NCBI GenBank assembly: GCA_017655985.1
Contig: JACJVS010000006.1
Span: forward strand, 496,001 to 560,000
DNA length: 64,000 nucleotides
Direction of reading: 5' to 3'
From: Incumbomyces delicatus
Taxonomy: Eukaryota > Ascomycota > Eurotiomycetes > Chaetothyriales > Trichomeriaceae
Position numbers and translations under genes: made by a program. Below, in pieces: positions 34,948 to 46,156 of the stretch (position 1 is the first letter of the stretch; each line of letters starts with the position of its first letter). Below the pieces are notes generated by a model, which was given only the letters and a program-made list of their open reading frames with translations, was not told the DNA's origin and did not search any database.

Positions 34948-35250
34948 TGTTATACGTAAGTCTAAGAAAGGCTATAAGGCTCTACTGTTATATAAGTAGT
35001 ATATAACGTATAGGTAACTTGTATATAGGTATTTCGAGAAGGGGATAAGGTAGTAGAAACTCGAAAGTAGTATATAACTTATATATGACTTATACGCTAT
35101 CGAGGAATACTTAATTAGAACTCGAGAGTCTTACCGCTTAAGCTCCTTAAGCGTTAAGTCTCTATTATAGCATATACTAGCCACAGTATCCTATTAACTG
35201 TTCATTATAGCTGGTCTGCTAATACCTTCAGCTAGGTACTGAGTCTAATA
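34948..35250 (+). repeat. 3' LTR of E2-fwd
   Basis: 303 bp, least eroded copy of the E2 LTR (CA and TG partly kept near its 3' end). The TGCGT duplication follows at 35251-35255; a purine-rich stretch (AAGAAGAGAGGATAAA) precedes it. Confidence 0.9.
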
Positions 35251-35371
35251 TGCGTTAGATAAAGAGATTAGCCCTCTTAATGCCTAGCTCGGTTTTGCCT
35301 TCGTCAACGAGAATAACCAGTGATTACACTTTATTAAGGGGTAGTCTTCTAGCTTTAATCGCGGTATTAAC

Positions 35372-35554
35372 CTCATTTATTGGTGGTCGACAGGTCCTTT
35401 ACAGCTGCGCCAGATGGCATTTAACTTGTTATCTATACTAGCGACGTCGGCTAAGGTAGAGCGAGTATTTTCGTTAGTAAAGAGATTACTAGCAGCTAAT
35501 CGCAGCGCAACATCGACGGAGTCGCTTAAGGTCTGTGAGTTATTACGGAATTAG
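35372..35554 (+). pseudogene. hAT transposase C-terminal dimerisation domain
   Basis: An uninterrupted 60-codon stretch ending in TAG reads LIYWWSTGPLQLRQMA, then SILATSAKVERVFS and KRLLAANRSA. This is the hATC domain (WW, then S.a.VERvFS), through which hAT transposases dimerise. Upstream the same frame extends to about 35340 through a single TAG. It belongs with the fragment at 2954-3144 and is intact because the big insertions lie to its left. The sequence is hardly RIP-eroded. Confidence 0.85.
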
Positions 35555-35744
35555 TAGAAGCACGACGATTCTATACAGAAAACTCAACACCACGATAAGG
35601 ACGATCGCGATGACGACGACGACGATCTATTACTACATTAGGAAGGTACATGCAGGATTCGAATACGATTCGAATCTCGAATCCTAGATCTAGCGTGATT
35701 CAAATCGGATTCGTGATTCGAATCTTGCAGGCCTTGACCAGTGA

Positions 35745-36633
35745 CCATGGTCAAGCTTGAATGCTACCTTTTCCGGGTAAGTATAGACGTTTACCATCTT
35801 TAAAATAGTAGGGCGCAAGAAGGTAAAGGAGACTTCAATAGTTATATGTTAAAAAAAGTTCATGTGTTGAGAACGAGAGGTGTTACGGGCTAGCGCGCGA
35901 CACTTACCATATCGTTCTCGTCAGCCTCGGAACGACTTGACAGGGGTGTTTTCACTGTCTTACAGAACATATCCGACATGCCTGTTGAAATGTAAAGCCG
36001 TAAGAGACGATCACTTCCCGATATTCTAGCCTACCTCCACCGACCTCCGAAGACATGTTTCCACCAGTAGTGGAGATTAGCATACTGTAGAACACACGAA
36101 AAGTGACTTTTAGTGTTTCCCCCCAGCGGAAGTCAAATTACTTCTTACGCCTAACCGAAAGTATAAATCTAGTCCCTGGTTACGAGTAGTCTAACTTCGA
36201 CCGTCCAAACCAGGAACGCCACTGCATTCCGCACTTCTTCGTGGGGAAAAGAGCTATTTGCAACAGCGCTTCCCACATCCTTTCCGACGTACCACTTCTC
36301 CTGCCTAGATATTCTTAGCTACCTTCGTATGTAATGAAGAGTTAAGCTGCTCCCACCATCGAAAGTTCAGACCTAAGGGATACGAGGGCGCCACCGTGGG
36401 TTCAATGGGCCTCAACAGGGATGCACCCTCTATCAAGCCGGGTACAAGGGTAAGCAGTGCAGCGGACTAAGATAGATCGGCATACATAAGTGTGGATGAG
36501 CAAGTACTTACGGTCAGTAAGATTAACGGGGAATGGGTGTGGCCTCTGATTAGCCTAATCAGAAAGCGAATGTGACTGAACTTTTCAATAGCAGTTAAGG
36601 AAGAACTGCATTCTTCCCCATTGAACGATGTAA
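35745..36633. other. No supported gene
   Basis: Normal base composition resumes right after the hAT target duplication. Stops are frequent in all frames and I find no motif, splice pair or repeat that I can support. Confidence 0.5.
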
Positions 36634-37412
36634 TCAGCAAACTCGGCTGCCTTTAACCTTTGCCCCCCGAGTATTACAAGATATGTATGCTTGTTGGAAA
36701 GGTCGTGGTGTTGCCTTCTTTAGAAGCACGAGAATCTCCCCGGTATCCCTAAGACCTTCACAGCAGAAGTTTGTGTTTCCGTGGTCATGACCTAGCACAA
36801 CACTCTGTGAATCTTTAATCCTCTCCACCGCCTTAATCAGCGCGGCACGTTCCGAATTTAAGTGAACGAACGTATCCGGGGATTACAGCAGTTTATACTG
36901 TATTCAATCAAGTGTCTGGTCACTAGAGTTAAAGTTCGCCATGGCCATTGGACGTATATGTCGATAGACCTGTTGCCGCCAGAGAAAACCGCCACAGTGC
37001 TTCCTAGAGTTGAAAATGAATCTGAACCTGTGGCATAACGAAGAGTTCATTCTCCGTCGAGAAGGCATGTGCAATCGGAGTCAACTCCCCACGGTCATCC
37101 ACATGCCCAAGGGGAATTCGGATAAATCGACGTTAAACCAAATGACGGGTTCTCTTTAAAGCCATGAGTTTCAGCTTCGATGTCTTTATTGTCAAAGGAT
37201 TGTGCTTCATTCTGAAAATTCTCGGCTAACTCGATGCCATCTCTAGACGAACTTAAAGAAGACTTCTTTTCCTCTAAGCTTCCCCAAATTTGATCACCAC
37301 CCAAGATATGCCTGAACGGCGTAGTATCTTTTGATGTCTCCTCTAACTTGCCCAAATGCGCCTGCGGCGTGAACTCTTGGTAGAAGGCTTGTAATTGATA
37401 GTGAATACTGTT
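36634..37412 (-). pseudogene. Probable decayed minus-strand gene, unknown product
   Basis: Two coding-like stretches on the minus strand. The upstream one (about 37412-37095) reads through NSIHYQLQAFYQEFTPQ and LGKLEETSKDTTPFRHIL and stops at a TGA; the same phase stays readable for some distance beyond. The downstream one (about 36865-36634) reads DTFVHLNSERAALIKAVER and GHDHGNTNFCCEGLRDTG and stops at a TGA. Between them are stops I could not remove with a good intron. I recognise no family. It may be a multi-exon gene with introns I missed, or a gene recently broken. Confidence 0.35.
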
Positions 37413-37443
37413 TTGTGCGAGTCCACCGAGTCGATTTTAAGTC

Positions 37444-37683
37444 ATGAATCCTGATAGCTTCTCCGACCAAGCTCTACGGGTGACCTTGGACTTTCTTACA
37501 CAAGGCTGCCCTAATGATGCACGACTTTCACCACCCCACTACTGCAGAAGCAGGTACAAAGTTACATGCCAGTTATGTGGAGAGCTAACTGTTCGATTCA
37601 AATCAGATGTAGGCGGGTTGTGGATTCCAGAGAAGTATCAAGAGCACGAAGACGTCCATCAGGACTTTTGCATTCATGTCTAA
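37444..37683 (+). CDS. Small hypothetical protein, possible zinc-binding
   Basis: A 79-residue frame with an ATG start. It contains CQLCGELT near residue 42 and HEDVHQDFCIH near the end, a spacing of Cys and His pairs that could bind zinc, but it matches no zinc finger I can name. No splice signals were recognised around it, and it overlaps nothing better. It may be an exon of a larger gene. Confidence 0.3.
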   Translation: MNPDSFSDQALRVTLDFLTQGCPNDARLSPPHYCRSRYKVTCQLCGELTVRFKSDVGGLWIPEKYQEHEDVHQDFCIHV

Positions 37684-37718
37684 GGTATTGCCTCGTCCCA
37701 CTTTCGCTTCCATTGACG

Positions 37719-38354
37719 TTAGATTTGTAACGTACTCAGGTCTACCGAAATTCGCCAGGCCCGATCACCAGGCGTTCCAAGATTCAAGCCATATCCTGAA
37801 GTCCGACAGATTCTCAAAGTCGTATATGGTTTCGGCATCTTCGTTCTGCATAGCCTTCCCAGAGCTGGCCTCTTTCTCCTGTTTTTTTTTTTCTCTGCAG
37901 CCGACCTCAGCAACCAGGAGGTTTGGTCGTAAGTAAGGTTGTCACGCTCTGACCCCGCATGATCGAACTCAACATCGATATAGTATTGGAGGTCATGAAA
38001 AGTTGCTGCAAGGTTGATAAAGAATATGCTCCTGTTTTCTGTATCCAGAGGTAGCGCAAGCATAACGGCGTCGCTGATTGTTCGTGGGTAGTTGTCGCCA
38101 GTATCGAAGAGTCCAGCGCGACGGCCTCCTATAGAGGTAGAGTAGACAACGCCGTCATCCCGTCCGAAGCCTAGATATCTGGGGTGATGCATCTGTGATT
38201 TGAGCTCCTCTACCGTAAAGTCGGTAATATGTAGGAAGACGACCTGGGACTGATCGCTGATTTCATCGAGAACAGGTCGAAGAGATTGTGGCGTAGCATT
38301 AAACAGGATTACGTATGACACAGTTCTGCTTCGAAAGGGGACGGCATAGAGCAT
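37719..38354 (-). CDS. Hypothetical protein
   Basis: A 211-residue frame from an ATG at 38354. The first 160 residues have balanced, coding-like composition (for example TPQSLRPVLDEISDQSQVV and AVMLALPLDTENRSIFF); the last 50 are Arg- and Lys-rich after a poly-Lys run (AEKKK) and may be read past a true exon end. I see no signal peptide, membrane segment or known motif. It lies tail-to-tail with the small plus-strand frame at 37444-37683. Confidence 0.4.
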   Translation of the reverse strand: MLYAVPFRSRTVSYVILFNATPQSLRPVLDEISDQSQVVFLHITDFTVEELKSQMHHPRYLGFGRDDGVVYSTSIGGRRAGLFDTGDNYPRTISDAVMLALPLDTENRSIFFINLAATFHDLQYYIDVEFDHAGSERDNLTYDQTSWLLRSAAEKKKNRRKRPALGRLCRTKMPKPYTTLRICRTSGYGLNLGTPGDRAWRISVDLSTLQI

Positions 38355-38740
38355 CTTGCGTTTGAATAAGTACTTTCACCTAAAATGCGGCCGTTGTTAA
38401 TATGACTGACGCGACATAAAATCGTGGAGGGCCCTCGCTACACCTTTCGATGTACAAATTCGTCCTTATGACGATTCGCCCCGACATTCCTGGGAAGACA
38501 GTAATGCAGGAATTCAGTGAGGGGTAACAGGGATTTTCGCCGTGTGACAAACTAAGTTAGGCATTTACCGAACAACGCATTCAATCCTTGTAACGATGCC
38601 ATGCTCTTGAATGGAGCCTCTGCCATGTCTTCTATCACTCATAAGTAAGTACGCGTGGGCTTTTACTCTTTCCGTCACAGAACAAGGCGGGAAAATCGCA
38701 CTAGGAAAGGTGAAACGATCGGGGACGGCAACCGAGGAAA

Positions 38741-39101
38741 ATGCCGGAGGAGGCAGCGCCCATCGATGAAAAGGCTCTAGTAAGTCGTGCGCTTTCCGAA
38801 CTACTACTGTAAAGACAGATCTTAACGTTTCTAGATCGCCGCTTGGAAACCACTACCCGCTAATGCCACAACCGACTTCTTCGCGAAATGCAGGAGACAC
38901 CCTGTGTATTATATCCCGGCAGAGTACTACGAGCGATTGTACTACTTCTTCGAATGTGAAGAGATCGTCTTTCTGACTGAAAGAGGGCGACATATTTGGT
39001 CTACTACAGGAAGCGGACAAATTTTACTCCCTAGCGGGATTATGGCTTCATTTAAATGGGGCCGGGTTTTGCATATGTTACAGTCAACTATAGCTGAATA
39101 A
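38741..39101 (+). CDS. Small two-exon hypothetical protein (101 aa)
   Basis: Exon 1 is 38741-38779 (MPEEAAPIDEKAL). The intron is 38780-38834 (55 nt) with donor GTAAGT, a CTTAACG branch-like site 14 nt before the acceptor TTTCTAG. Exon 2 is 38835-39101 and is open to TAA. The splice keeps phase exactly. The protein is rich in aromatic residues in the middle (PAEYYERLYYFFECEE) and has no signal peptide or known domain. I recognise no family. The consensus-perfect intron is the reason to believe it is a gene. Confidence 0.6.
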
Positions 39102-39613
39102 TAAGTGGAACACCCAATACGTATCCAATGCGTATATTGACGACACCTTGGTCATATGACTTGCGCCACAAATCCATGGTGACGCAGTCGGATGTGTATG
39201 GCATATGCATCTGATATTCCCAGCCTCGCAACTGGCTCGAATCGATGGCTTGTGTATGTCGTTAGAGAACAGCCGTTCAATGCCTAAGATGCATGCCCCG
39301 GTGAATGTGTAAGGACCATTGTCTATCATCGAACCATCTGTGTTCGTACCGTTAGGTGGAATTACGATATCCGGAAATAGAATCTCGACTAGCTGACGGG
39401 CACGCCTATACTCGAGGCGCAAATCCCTATTACTGGAATCGTCGTGCGGAAAAATTGCCCGACGCATTGCGTGGTTTGGAATACTGATTCTGTCTCCTCT
39501 GTAATACGCTCCGGCGTCCTCTCGATGAACTTGTGGATTTGGTTACTAAGGAGACTTGGTATTGTATTCGTACTTACCATAGGATATATAAAACGCCGAT
39601 TATAGTCTCCCAT
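39084..39613 (-). CDS. Uncertain minus-strand coding segment
   Basis: Two overlapping minus-strand frames (39613-39389 and 39467-39084) look weakly coding; the second reads LRLEYRRARQLVEILFPD and includes GPYTFTGACILGIERLF. A GTAAGT donor occurs at about 39577 but no acceptor I tested joins the frames in phase. Its 3' end overlaps the end of the gene at 38741-39101. This could be a real gene with unresolved introns or a decayed one. Confidence 0.25.
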
Positions 39614-41926
39614 ACTGATGGGACGAGGAACTTGATCTAATAATAGTTAACTCTGACGTACTTAGCTAAGCACTGGTCTAACCCGGCCTAAAGAGATGTC
39701 TTATGAGCTTTCGATAAAGGGAATTCGAACTGAACCTATAGCTTCGTGATATTCCTATTAAATATCTTTCCACGCTTCTATTTTGTCGAATATTCAACTC
39801 TCGTAAACGGATCGCGTTAAGCTCTTCGCGCAGTATTATCGGTTCCAGAGACCTGCAGGACCTTAGAGAAACGATAAGGATAAAACGGTAGGTAGACCTA
39901 AGTCATTTCTTTAAGAACTTACAGTTTGCATTCCCGATTCGCCCGGCGCAATTTACCGCGATCTAGTGGTCTAAACAGCTTAAAAGTGATGCGTAGACGT
40001 TCCTCGAGAGCCTTCTAATAGGCTATAGAGATTGTCTAACGCCGATTTAGATTAGCTATTAGCACGTCGATTGTAAGATCCCTGCTACGGGGGGCAGTTA
40101 GGAATAGCTAAATAGAAGGGATTTACCTATATATAGGGCTCTAATAGTAAGTGAAGCATTTTGCTGTGCTGAAAACGACGGACGAGACATACAAAAGTAT
40201 TGCTTTACAGCGAGCTGATACAGGTCACATACAAGTCCATATCTAACAAGGGAGAAGGCGGAAGACAAAAGGCAGAATCAGCTTCTGCAAGGTGCTACAG
40301 CGCTTCCACAGCAATCGTGTGCTGTCCCTTAGGAGAAGAAAGCGGAAGAAGACGAACAAGACGGAGGGGACAGAGCTGGATAACTGCTAAACAGCGTTCG
40401 GAGCCAGGCCAGCTCCGTTCCGTTGTCAACGTTGCGCCAGGCTTGCAGCACGAACCATCTTATCTTCGTGCTTTACCGGACAAGCCAAGTCGCAGCAGGA
40501 CTTCCTACCCGTGCTAGCCTCTCGATGCTTGCCTCCACACATACAGAGGCAATCAACTGAGCATGGAGGGCCCGGGCGACTTTACACCATCTACCTATCG
40601 GTACACCTACCACCATCCATCTTCGCAGCGAGGTCAGATGGACCCGACCTGGAATCCTGCTCCTTCACCTTAGTACGATCCCCACGATCATAGCTCCCTA
40701 CCTGTAGATGTTCCTTCTTCCCTCCACCGCTGCAGCTATATCCTCCTCATCAGGCCTACCCTCCTCCCTCGCCCTAAACCCAAAGTCAAGGCCTGAACCA
40801 AAGCCAAACTCAAAAATTAGACGCCGACCTGTCCGTCTGAGGCCCCCTATAGCCGAAAAAGCAATTCCTCGGCGCACTAGCCGGTATTTCCTCAGCATGG
40901 TCAAGGGCAAGCAATAAAATATTCTCTTTATCCTACTTAATACCCCACATTCAGCCCCCGGTCCGTAGACTCCCCAGAACTACGGTCTACCACCGTAGCA
41001 AAGCAAGCCCACCCGGGCTATACAGGCTTGTAGTCGACAACGTAAAGCTAAATGCGACAAAGGCCGACCGACACGCACTCACTTTCAAGAATATCATCTT
41101 CCCTGCACCTGCCGAGATGTGGCACATCAATTTCAAAGGCGGGAAAGGCGGGAAAGGCAGGCACTGCAAATAGAAGAAAAGATAGAAGCTATTACTGAAA
41201 AGCTCGACAAGCTTAATGATCACGTCAAATTAACTGATACAAAACTAAATAGCTTGATTAGTACGATTCAGTGTTTAGAGACACACACACCTTTATAGAA
41301 ATCTCTCACTTTATCGTCCCCCTGTATAATATCTTCCACCCCATCCGGTACCCTTTCTTTTGGTCTATAGGCGCCAATGAACTCGAGTTCGCCATCGACC
41401 AAACATCTAAAATTGGTGGTATTTTGCTCTCCAGAAGTAGTTTGAACCTGTCCCTTCACCCGGCTATTTCATGTTGGACTGATCCAAAACCCTGATAATC
41501 AGTAAAGCCAGACTAGGCATGTGCAGGACTTGGGCGAATTTTCCAGGATCACTTGGCCTCTAGGTAAGGAATTTCCAGTGGATAGGGTCAGGCACTTGTC
41601 CTCAAACTGATGCTTTGGCCAAACCAAATGCCAACACTACTTCTGCAGCCTCATTGGGAGATATGCTTATGCAACGCCTGCTCGACCGCGCTTCCTGTGC
41701 CTGTTTGTGTTGCATTTGCATTTGCGTTTGCATGCGGCGTGTCCTCCAGCAAACTCTAGCTCTGCATAAGATCACCCTACTGGGTATTCGTTTCAATTGA
41801 CAAACGCGCGGATACCATAAATACCATGATAATGTCTTCTGTCCTGCTTCCGAGTAAGGTTCTTGCACATATCGGACAAGCCGGCCGCTCTACCTTTAGT
41901 CTTTCTCATCGTGATACGCAGACGCA
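39614..41926. other. Gene-poor stretch with an eroded patch and weak coding traces
   Basis: 39640-40180 is AT-rich with many TA and few CA dinucleotides and looks like a short RIP-eroded relic. From 40560 a plus frame reads MEGPGDFTPSTYRY and ends at a TAG after 36 codons, and near 41167-41297 another reads EAITEKLDKLNDHVKL, a short heptad-like helix. A GGGAAAGGC unit is repeated at 41139-41160. None of these amounts to a gene I can support. Confidence 0.4.
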
Positions 41927-44507
41927 ATGGCGAATACCGACGCCCGCCCACAACATCAACCGTTAGGGTTGGACGAGGTTCTGAGGGAGTACTTCTTGCT
42001 TCGGGGCAGATCAGAACCGATGGATAATAAGTTACGGCGAGGTCGGTCAGCCTGTATCTCTATTTACCACGCTGACATTTCCCTAGAGGAACTGATTTCC
42101 GGCACAATACACTGGCCAGATGAACAGCTCCAGGCTTGTACTCCACTTTTATGGCAAAATGCTGACGCCCTATTCAGTAGTAAGAATAACACACCTTCGA
42201 TTTATAGCTCATACTAAAAGTTGCTTTAGAGCAGTTCTTCGGCCACTTAGATCTATCGAATTATAGGACGGCTATTCCGCAAGCTGACCCTGGATCATCA
42301 TCCTTCTCGCTCGTAATGACCCAGTCTTGTGGCGAGCGAATTTGCATCCCAGTTTTTCTATCAACCAGTCCTAAACAAGCAAAACATGTATTTCCCCTGG
42401 TCGAGGACAAAGATGGAATCTCGGTCAAGAAAAAAGCAGTATTGAATCCAGTACTGGTTCCAGATATGACCAAGTTTGATGAGATGGAAGAGGAGCTCCG
42501 CAGAACGTTCTCCCTCTGGTTAAATCGAACTGGAACCAACAATCATCTCGATTGGTACCAAAACTTCTGCGAAAGTTACGGCGAGCTGTTGCCGCAACTA
42601 GTTCTCGATCAGATTTGTCGATACCACCTCGAAGCCGGTCCACATGCGAACCCTGCGCTCACTTATGCCGTGGAAGCTGCCTTCTGGGCGTATACCTTAG
42701 GACACTGCTTCTACGTACCCGAAGAACAAATTGAAAATGTGCTGAAAAACTCGAACATGAGTGACGAGTTTCATAACGAACAGGGTGAATTTCAGTTTGT
42801 GGTCCCAAAGTTCGTCGACAGGCTCATCAAAGTGATCATCTTCCCCTACTTGCGGGTCTTCTTCACACTCGCCCTCAAACATCTCCAAGATCTCTGCAAC
42901 TCCCCCAACCCCAGCCAGTACGATCAAATCCTGGCTCTGCTAACTGCCACCGTGATCCTTATGGTGGTAGGCAGCCAACAGGACCGGGTGGTCACTGTTG
43001 CTTGGTCCACCTCCGAGAGCGATAAAGACTTCCCACATGAACTCGTTCATAAGACAATTACGGCTATCGAGGCCGACCTCGTCCAGCCAATTCTCGATCT
43101 TGTTAGCAGAGCACTGCCTGATATCAATGATATGGGAACAAGCTCCGTCCGTGGACTCATAGAGTCTTTCATAAAAGTACGACAAGACTCAACCATCAAC
43201 AATATGAGTTCAACGCTTCCAGCAAAGATAGACCCCGCCCAATTCGGTGTCTTGAACATTAGTAGACTATTGAAGAGGCTCGTGGACACCACCGACATAG
43301 GCTCTACTGTTGTTCCCGAATCCATGGCGATATTGATTCCAGGCAAGTATTTTGGTATCGCGATTAAAGCTAGACTAACGATCACCTAGATGTTCTTCAA
43401 CGCCGTTTACAACGTGACCAGATTCGCTCATTTATCGAGGCGATGGGTCCGCCCCTAGAAGGAAGGCACACCGATACGTCAGTCTCAAATTTACAGTCGA
43501 TGGGTTCTGCGGGAAAAGGTCACACATTTGGTTTGCCTTTGGATGTTGGTATCGGCCCAGTGCTAAAGCTGCGCGTTCGCGAACACGAGCATTCGTTGCC
43601 ATACCCAGCGTTTAACCCCGCCACAGGTCAGCCAGAAACCGTGTTCAATTTAGCCCTAAGCCCTTGCACCGATATCACTCCCGAAGTCGATGTCTGGCGG
43701 AAGCTGACATTGAAATGGTGTCAACAGCATGGGTCTCCAGACACTTCCGACCACATTTCACAAATCATTTCTCAATACCTGCGACGGGACCTCGCAGAGC
43801 ATGATCCGCTAAAAGATGCAATGGACCTCGATACTTACGGCTACATCCTCAAGCACCCATTTACCGTACCGAATGATTCGCTGTCAAAGCTTCAAACGGT
43901 TATGGTCCAACCTCCTCCCAGTGGTTGGGATTTTTACACCTCCACGGCAGTCTCTCGCAGCATCAAGGCATGCATTTTTCCATACCTCAAAGCCACACTA
44001 CTACGCCTCTACACGTTTGTTCAATCTTGCCAAGATGAGGAGAACCGGCCGGTCTGGCGTGAAGATCTCCTCTTCTGTATCAGTTACAAACTGGCAGAGT
44101 ACATCGCCGAAACTCAAATTGCGCTGTGTATTTTAGCACAAAACGGCGAGATCCCACTTGCAGATGCGGTGAAAGCCATGGAAGACATGGAAAAGCTGGT
44201 ACCTTTTGTTCGCCAGAGGAGGACATCGGCGCCTTACGCTGATCAATCTAGCGAACCTGTTGCACATGCCTTGAAGCAAGAACTGACGAAATCGGTTTTG
44301 ACGGCAACCACGCAGTACGCCGACCACAATGTTATGGGTCGTCTGGGGCTCGGTATTACCTCAACGGAGGAATTCATTCGCAACAACCGTGAACGAATGC
44401 GCCAGAAGACTATCGGGCTATGGCGTGAAGACCATCAAGACCTGAACCCGGACGACACCTCTATTCCGTCCTTCTCAAAGCTTTTTATTGAGTTACGAGT
44501 CAGTTAA
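41927..44507 (+). CDS. Long unknown protein with two related halves
   Basis: Proposed exons: 41927-42179, 42230-43354 and 43390-44507, giving about 831 residues. Intron 1 (50 nt) has donor GTAAGA and acceptor TTTAG and joins phases exactly. Intron 2 would be only 35 nt (43355-43389; donor GTATCG, CTAAC, acceptor CCTAG); it fits the phase but is unusually short, so two genes or a frameshift remain possible. The halves look like a duplicated module: a helix followed by 'IKVIIFPYLRVFFTLALKHLQ'-like sequence near residue 240 has a parallel in the second half (IKACIFPYLKATLLRLYTF near 43960-44020). No Zn2Cys6, kinase or transporter motif. Helical, soluble, no signal peptide. The function is unknown. 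Confidence 0.55.
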
Positions 44508-45771
44508 CTGAATGTCGTCGTTCATGGATTCGATACCCTTTACATGTCGACCCGGTTTCGATCAAACACTACACCCATGTCATTTCGGCTGGTGAAATTT
44601 GGATATTGGATAACATTTGCCCTAGCTTACTTTACCTCAATTCGCGCTACAACTAAGTCATAGAATGCCCAACATTTTCACTCCAACTGGGATTATGTCT
44701 GTGCGATTAGGCCACTAACCGTAGGGGCATCTCTGCATCAAGGTTTTTAATATTGGAAGCTGCATGTTCGAGGCTTTCAACTAATACAACTAACGGGCTT
44801 GATCCCCTGCAGTTGTGCGAGCCATTTAGATAGACATTGTGATCTGGCTCTCCATTTCATAGACCAAACCATTTAGTTTTCTCGACGCTATAGGCTGTAG
44901 TAGTCCTAGTTGCTGTATTGCATTTCCCTGCTAGTTTTCGAGATCGTGACTCTGGAATATCTGACGTGTAAGATGTGTACAGAATATACCTACCGGACGC
45001 TGTGGAAGCGCTTTAGGGGTCGATCTGCCGTCTTTAGAAACCAGGGAACACACCTCTTACATCCAAGAAGGGCTGGAAACATTACACCTCAGAGGACCTG
45101 GTCATCAACAGGCGTTGAAGGTCTCGAGTATCTGCAGTTTCAGGACAATGTGTAATACACAATCGAGCCATTACTCCCTGATGGAAGTACTACGCTTCCT
45201 GTTCGATGTGCCAGGGTATTATCTATGGACCGTGACGCTGAAAGGCCTGATGGGTAGCTCTTTACAATTCTTTAAAGACAACGAGGGATATCTACGAATC
45301 CAGCTTCAGGGTAAGGGAGGTAAATCGCATGTGCGCCCACCTACTACACGATCTCACCAAGGTTGAACTTGCCGTCTTGCCATACAGATCACTGATTGGC
45401 ACACCCGCATGAATGTAGCATTTGGTACTCCTCTGACGCGGGGGAGAAGAATTTACGGATCGCCGAAGGATGTTGAGGCGAAAGTACGACCGATCTAGGC
45501 GTGTGAGAGAAATGGTTCGGTCCTCTACGTGATTCGCCTATATCCGGTGAAAGGACATTCAGGAAGTTTTGTGGCTAGCTTGTCGTCAATTCTACAAGAG
45601 CAAACTAGCTCAGAAACTGGTAAGGGCATGCCCGATGAGAGCCGGAGCAGAAGATTGTATGTAGACCAAGCAATATAATGCATAAGAATATGTACAACAG
45701 TCGTGGTCCCTCCTTCCAGCATCTTTTTGCAAACGCAGGCATTAAAAGTGCGTCGTCAATGTTGGGTGCAC
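44508..45771. other. No supported gene
   Basis: Short frames on both strands around 44910-45370 and 45525-45720 carry no recognisable motif. No strong repeat is seen. Composition is normal. Confidence 0.5.
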
Positions 45772-46148
45772 TTACTGGGTATCGGCCTCAGAACCATCCA
45801 TGTTATTTTCTGGAACTGTCTCTGCCTTGAGGCTTCCAGTGACGGACGATAGATACGTAGCTCCGCCATACCGATTCTGACGACGAAGAGAGTGGTGTCG
45901 GATACAATGTACGCCCGCGCTGATGAGGATCAAGATCAAGATTGCTCCGATTAGGTGAACAACCAAGAGCTTGGTGTGAATTGAGTGCGCAATCGACCGA
46001 TTAACAAAATGGACCCATTTCTGAAACTGGCTGCTTCTCACTATCGGATGCTGATGTGTTCGAGGTGCATGAGCCAAAACTTGGCCGCTGGAAGATCCTG
46101 TGTGCCGGGACTCGTACCACATATCCTGAAGCGTGCTTGTCAAGCTCT
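45772..46148 (-). pseudogene. C-terminal fragment of a membrane protein, 5' side lost at a hAT insertion
   Basis: A minus-strand frame without an ATG at its head reads toward a single hydrophobic span (KLLVVHLIGAILILILIS, followed by HCIRHHSLRRQ) and a polar tail ending DGSEADTQ. One membrane helix with a basic flank suggests a type I or tail-anchored arrangement. Its upstream end coincides with the 480-bp hAT derivative, and joining the flanks across that element gives a stop in this phase, so the gene was already broken or an intron lay here. I recognise no family. Confidence 0.4.
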
Positions 46149-46156
46149 CTTTCGTT

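Larger units (their letters stand above)
3689..35250 (+). mobile_element. E2-fwd: Ty3/Gypsy chromovirus, interrupted by four insertions
   Basis: Both LTRs begin TGTTATACGTAAGTCT and end AATA, and the element is flanked by the exact 5-bp repeat TGCGT (3684-3688 and 35251-35255). The order is 5' LTR, gag with a CCHC knuckle (20417-20460), pol with reverse transcriptase (about 29560-30020), RNase H, integrase (about 31200-32100) and chromodomain (about 32371-32530), an antisense reading frame, a tRNA-like unit, a purine-rich tract and the 3' LTR. Subtracting E1, E2-rev, E3 and the solo LTR with their duplications leaves 7866 bp, within 12 bp of the intact-length sister copy E2-rev. All sense genes are full of TAA and TAG stops. 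It inserted into the hAT element and cannot be active. Confidence 0.9.
2384..35736 (+). mobile_element. hAT DNA transposon shell holding all nested retroelements
   Basis: The left end begins CAAGGCCTGCAAGATTCG and the right end is its inverted copy. Each end is flanked by the identical 8-bp direct repeat ACCAGTGA (2376-2383 and 35737-35744), the length typical of hAT insertions. Coding remnants of a hAT transposase lie near both ends, in the plus orientation: a middle portion at 2954-3144 and the C-terminal dimerisation domain at 35372-35554. After subtracting the E2-fwd insertion only about 1.8 kb remains, including an unrelated LTR, so the hAT itself is internally deleted and cannot be autonomous. 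It is the oldest layer of the nest. Confidence 0.85.

Noticed and set aside
2376..35744. CRISPR or prophage-like structure suggested by many short repeats
   Set aside because: The repeats are LTRs, terminal inverted repeats and target duplications of eukaryotic transposons; no regular spacer array exists.
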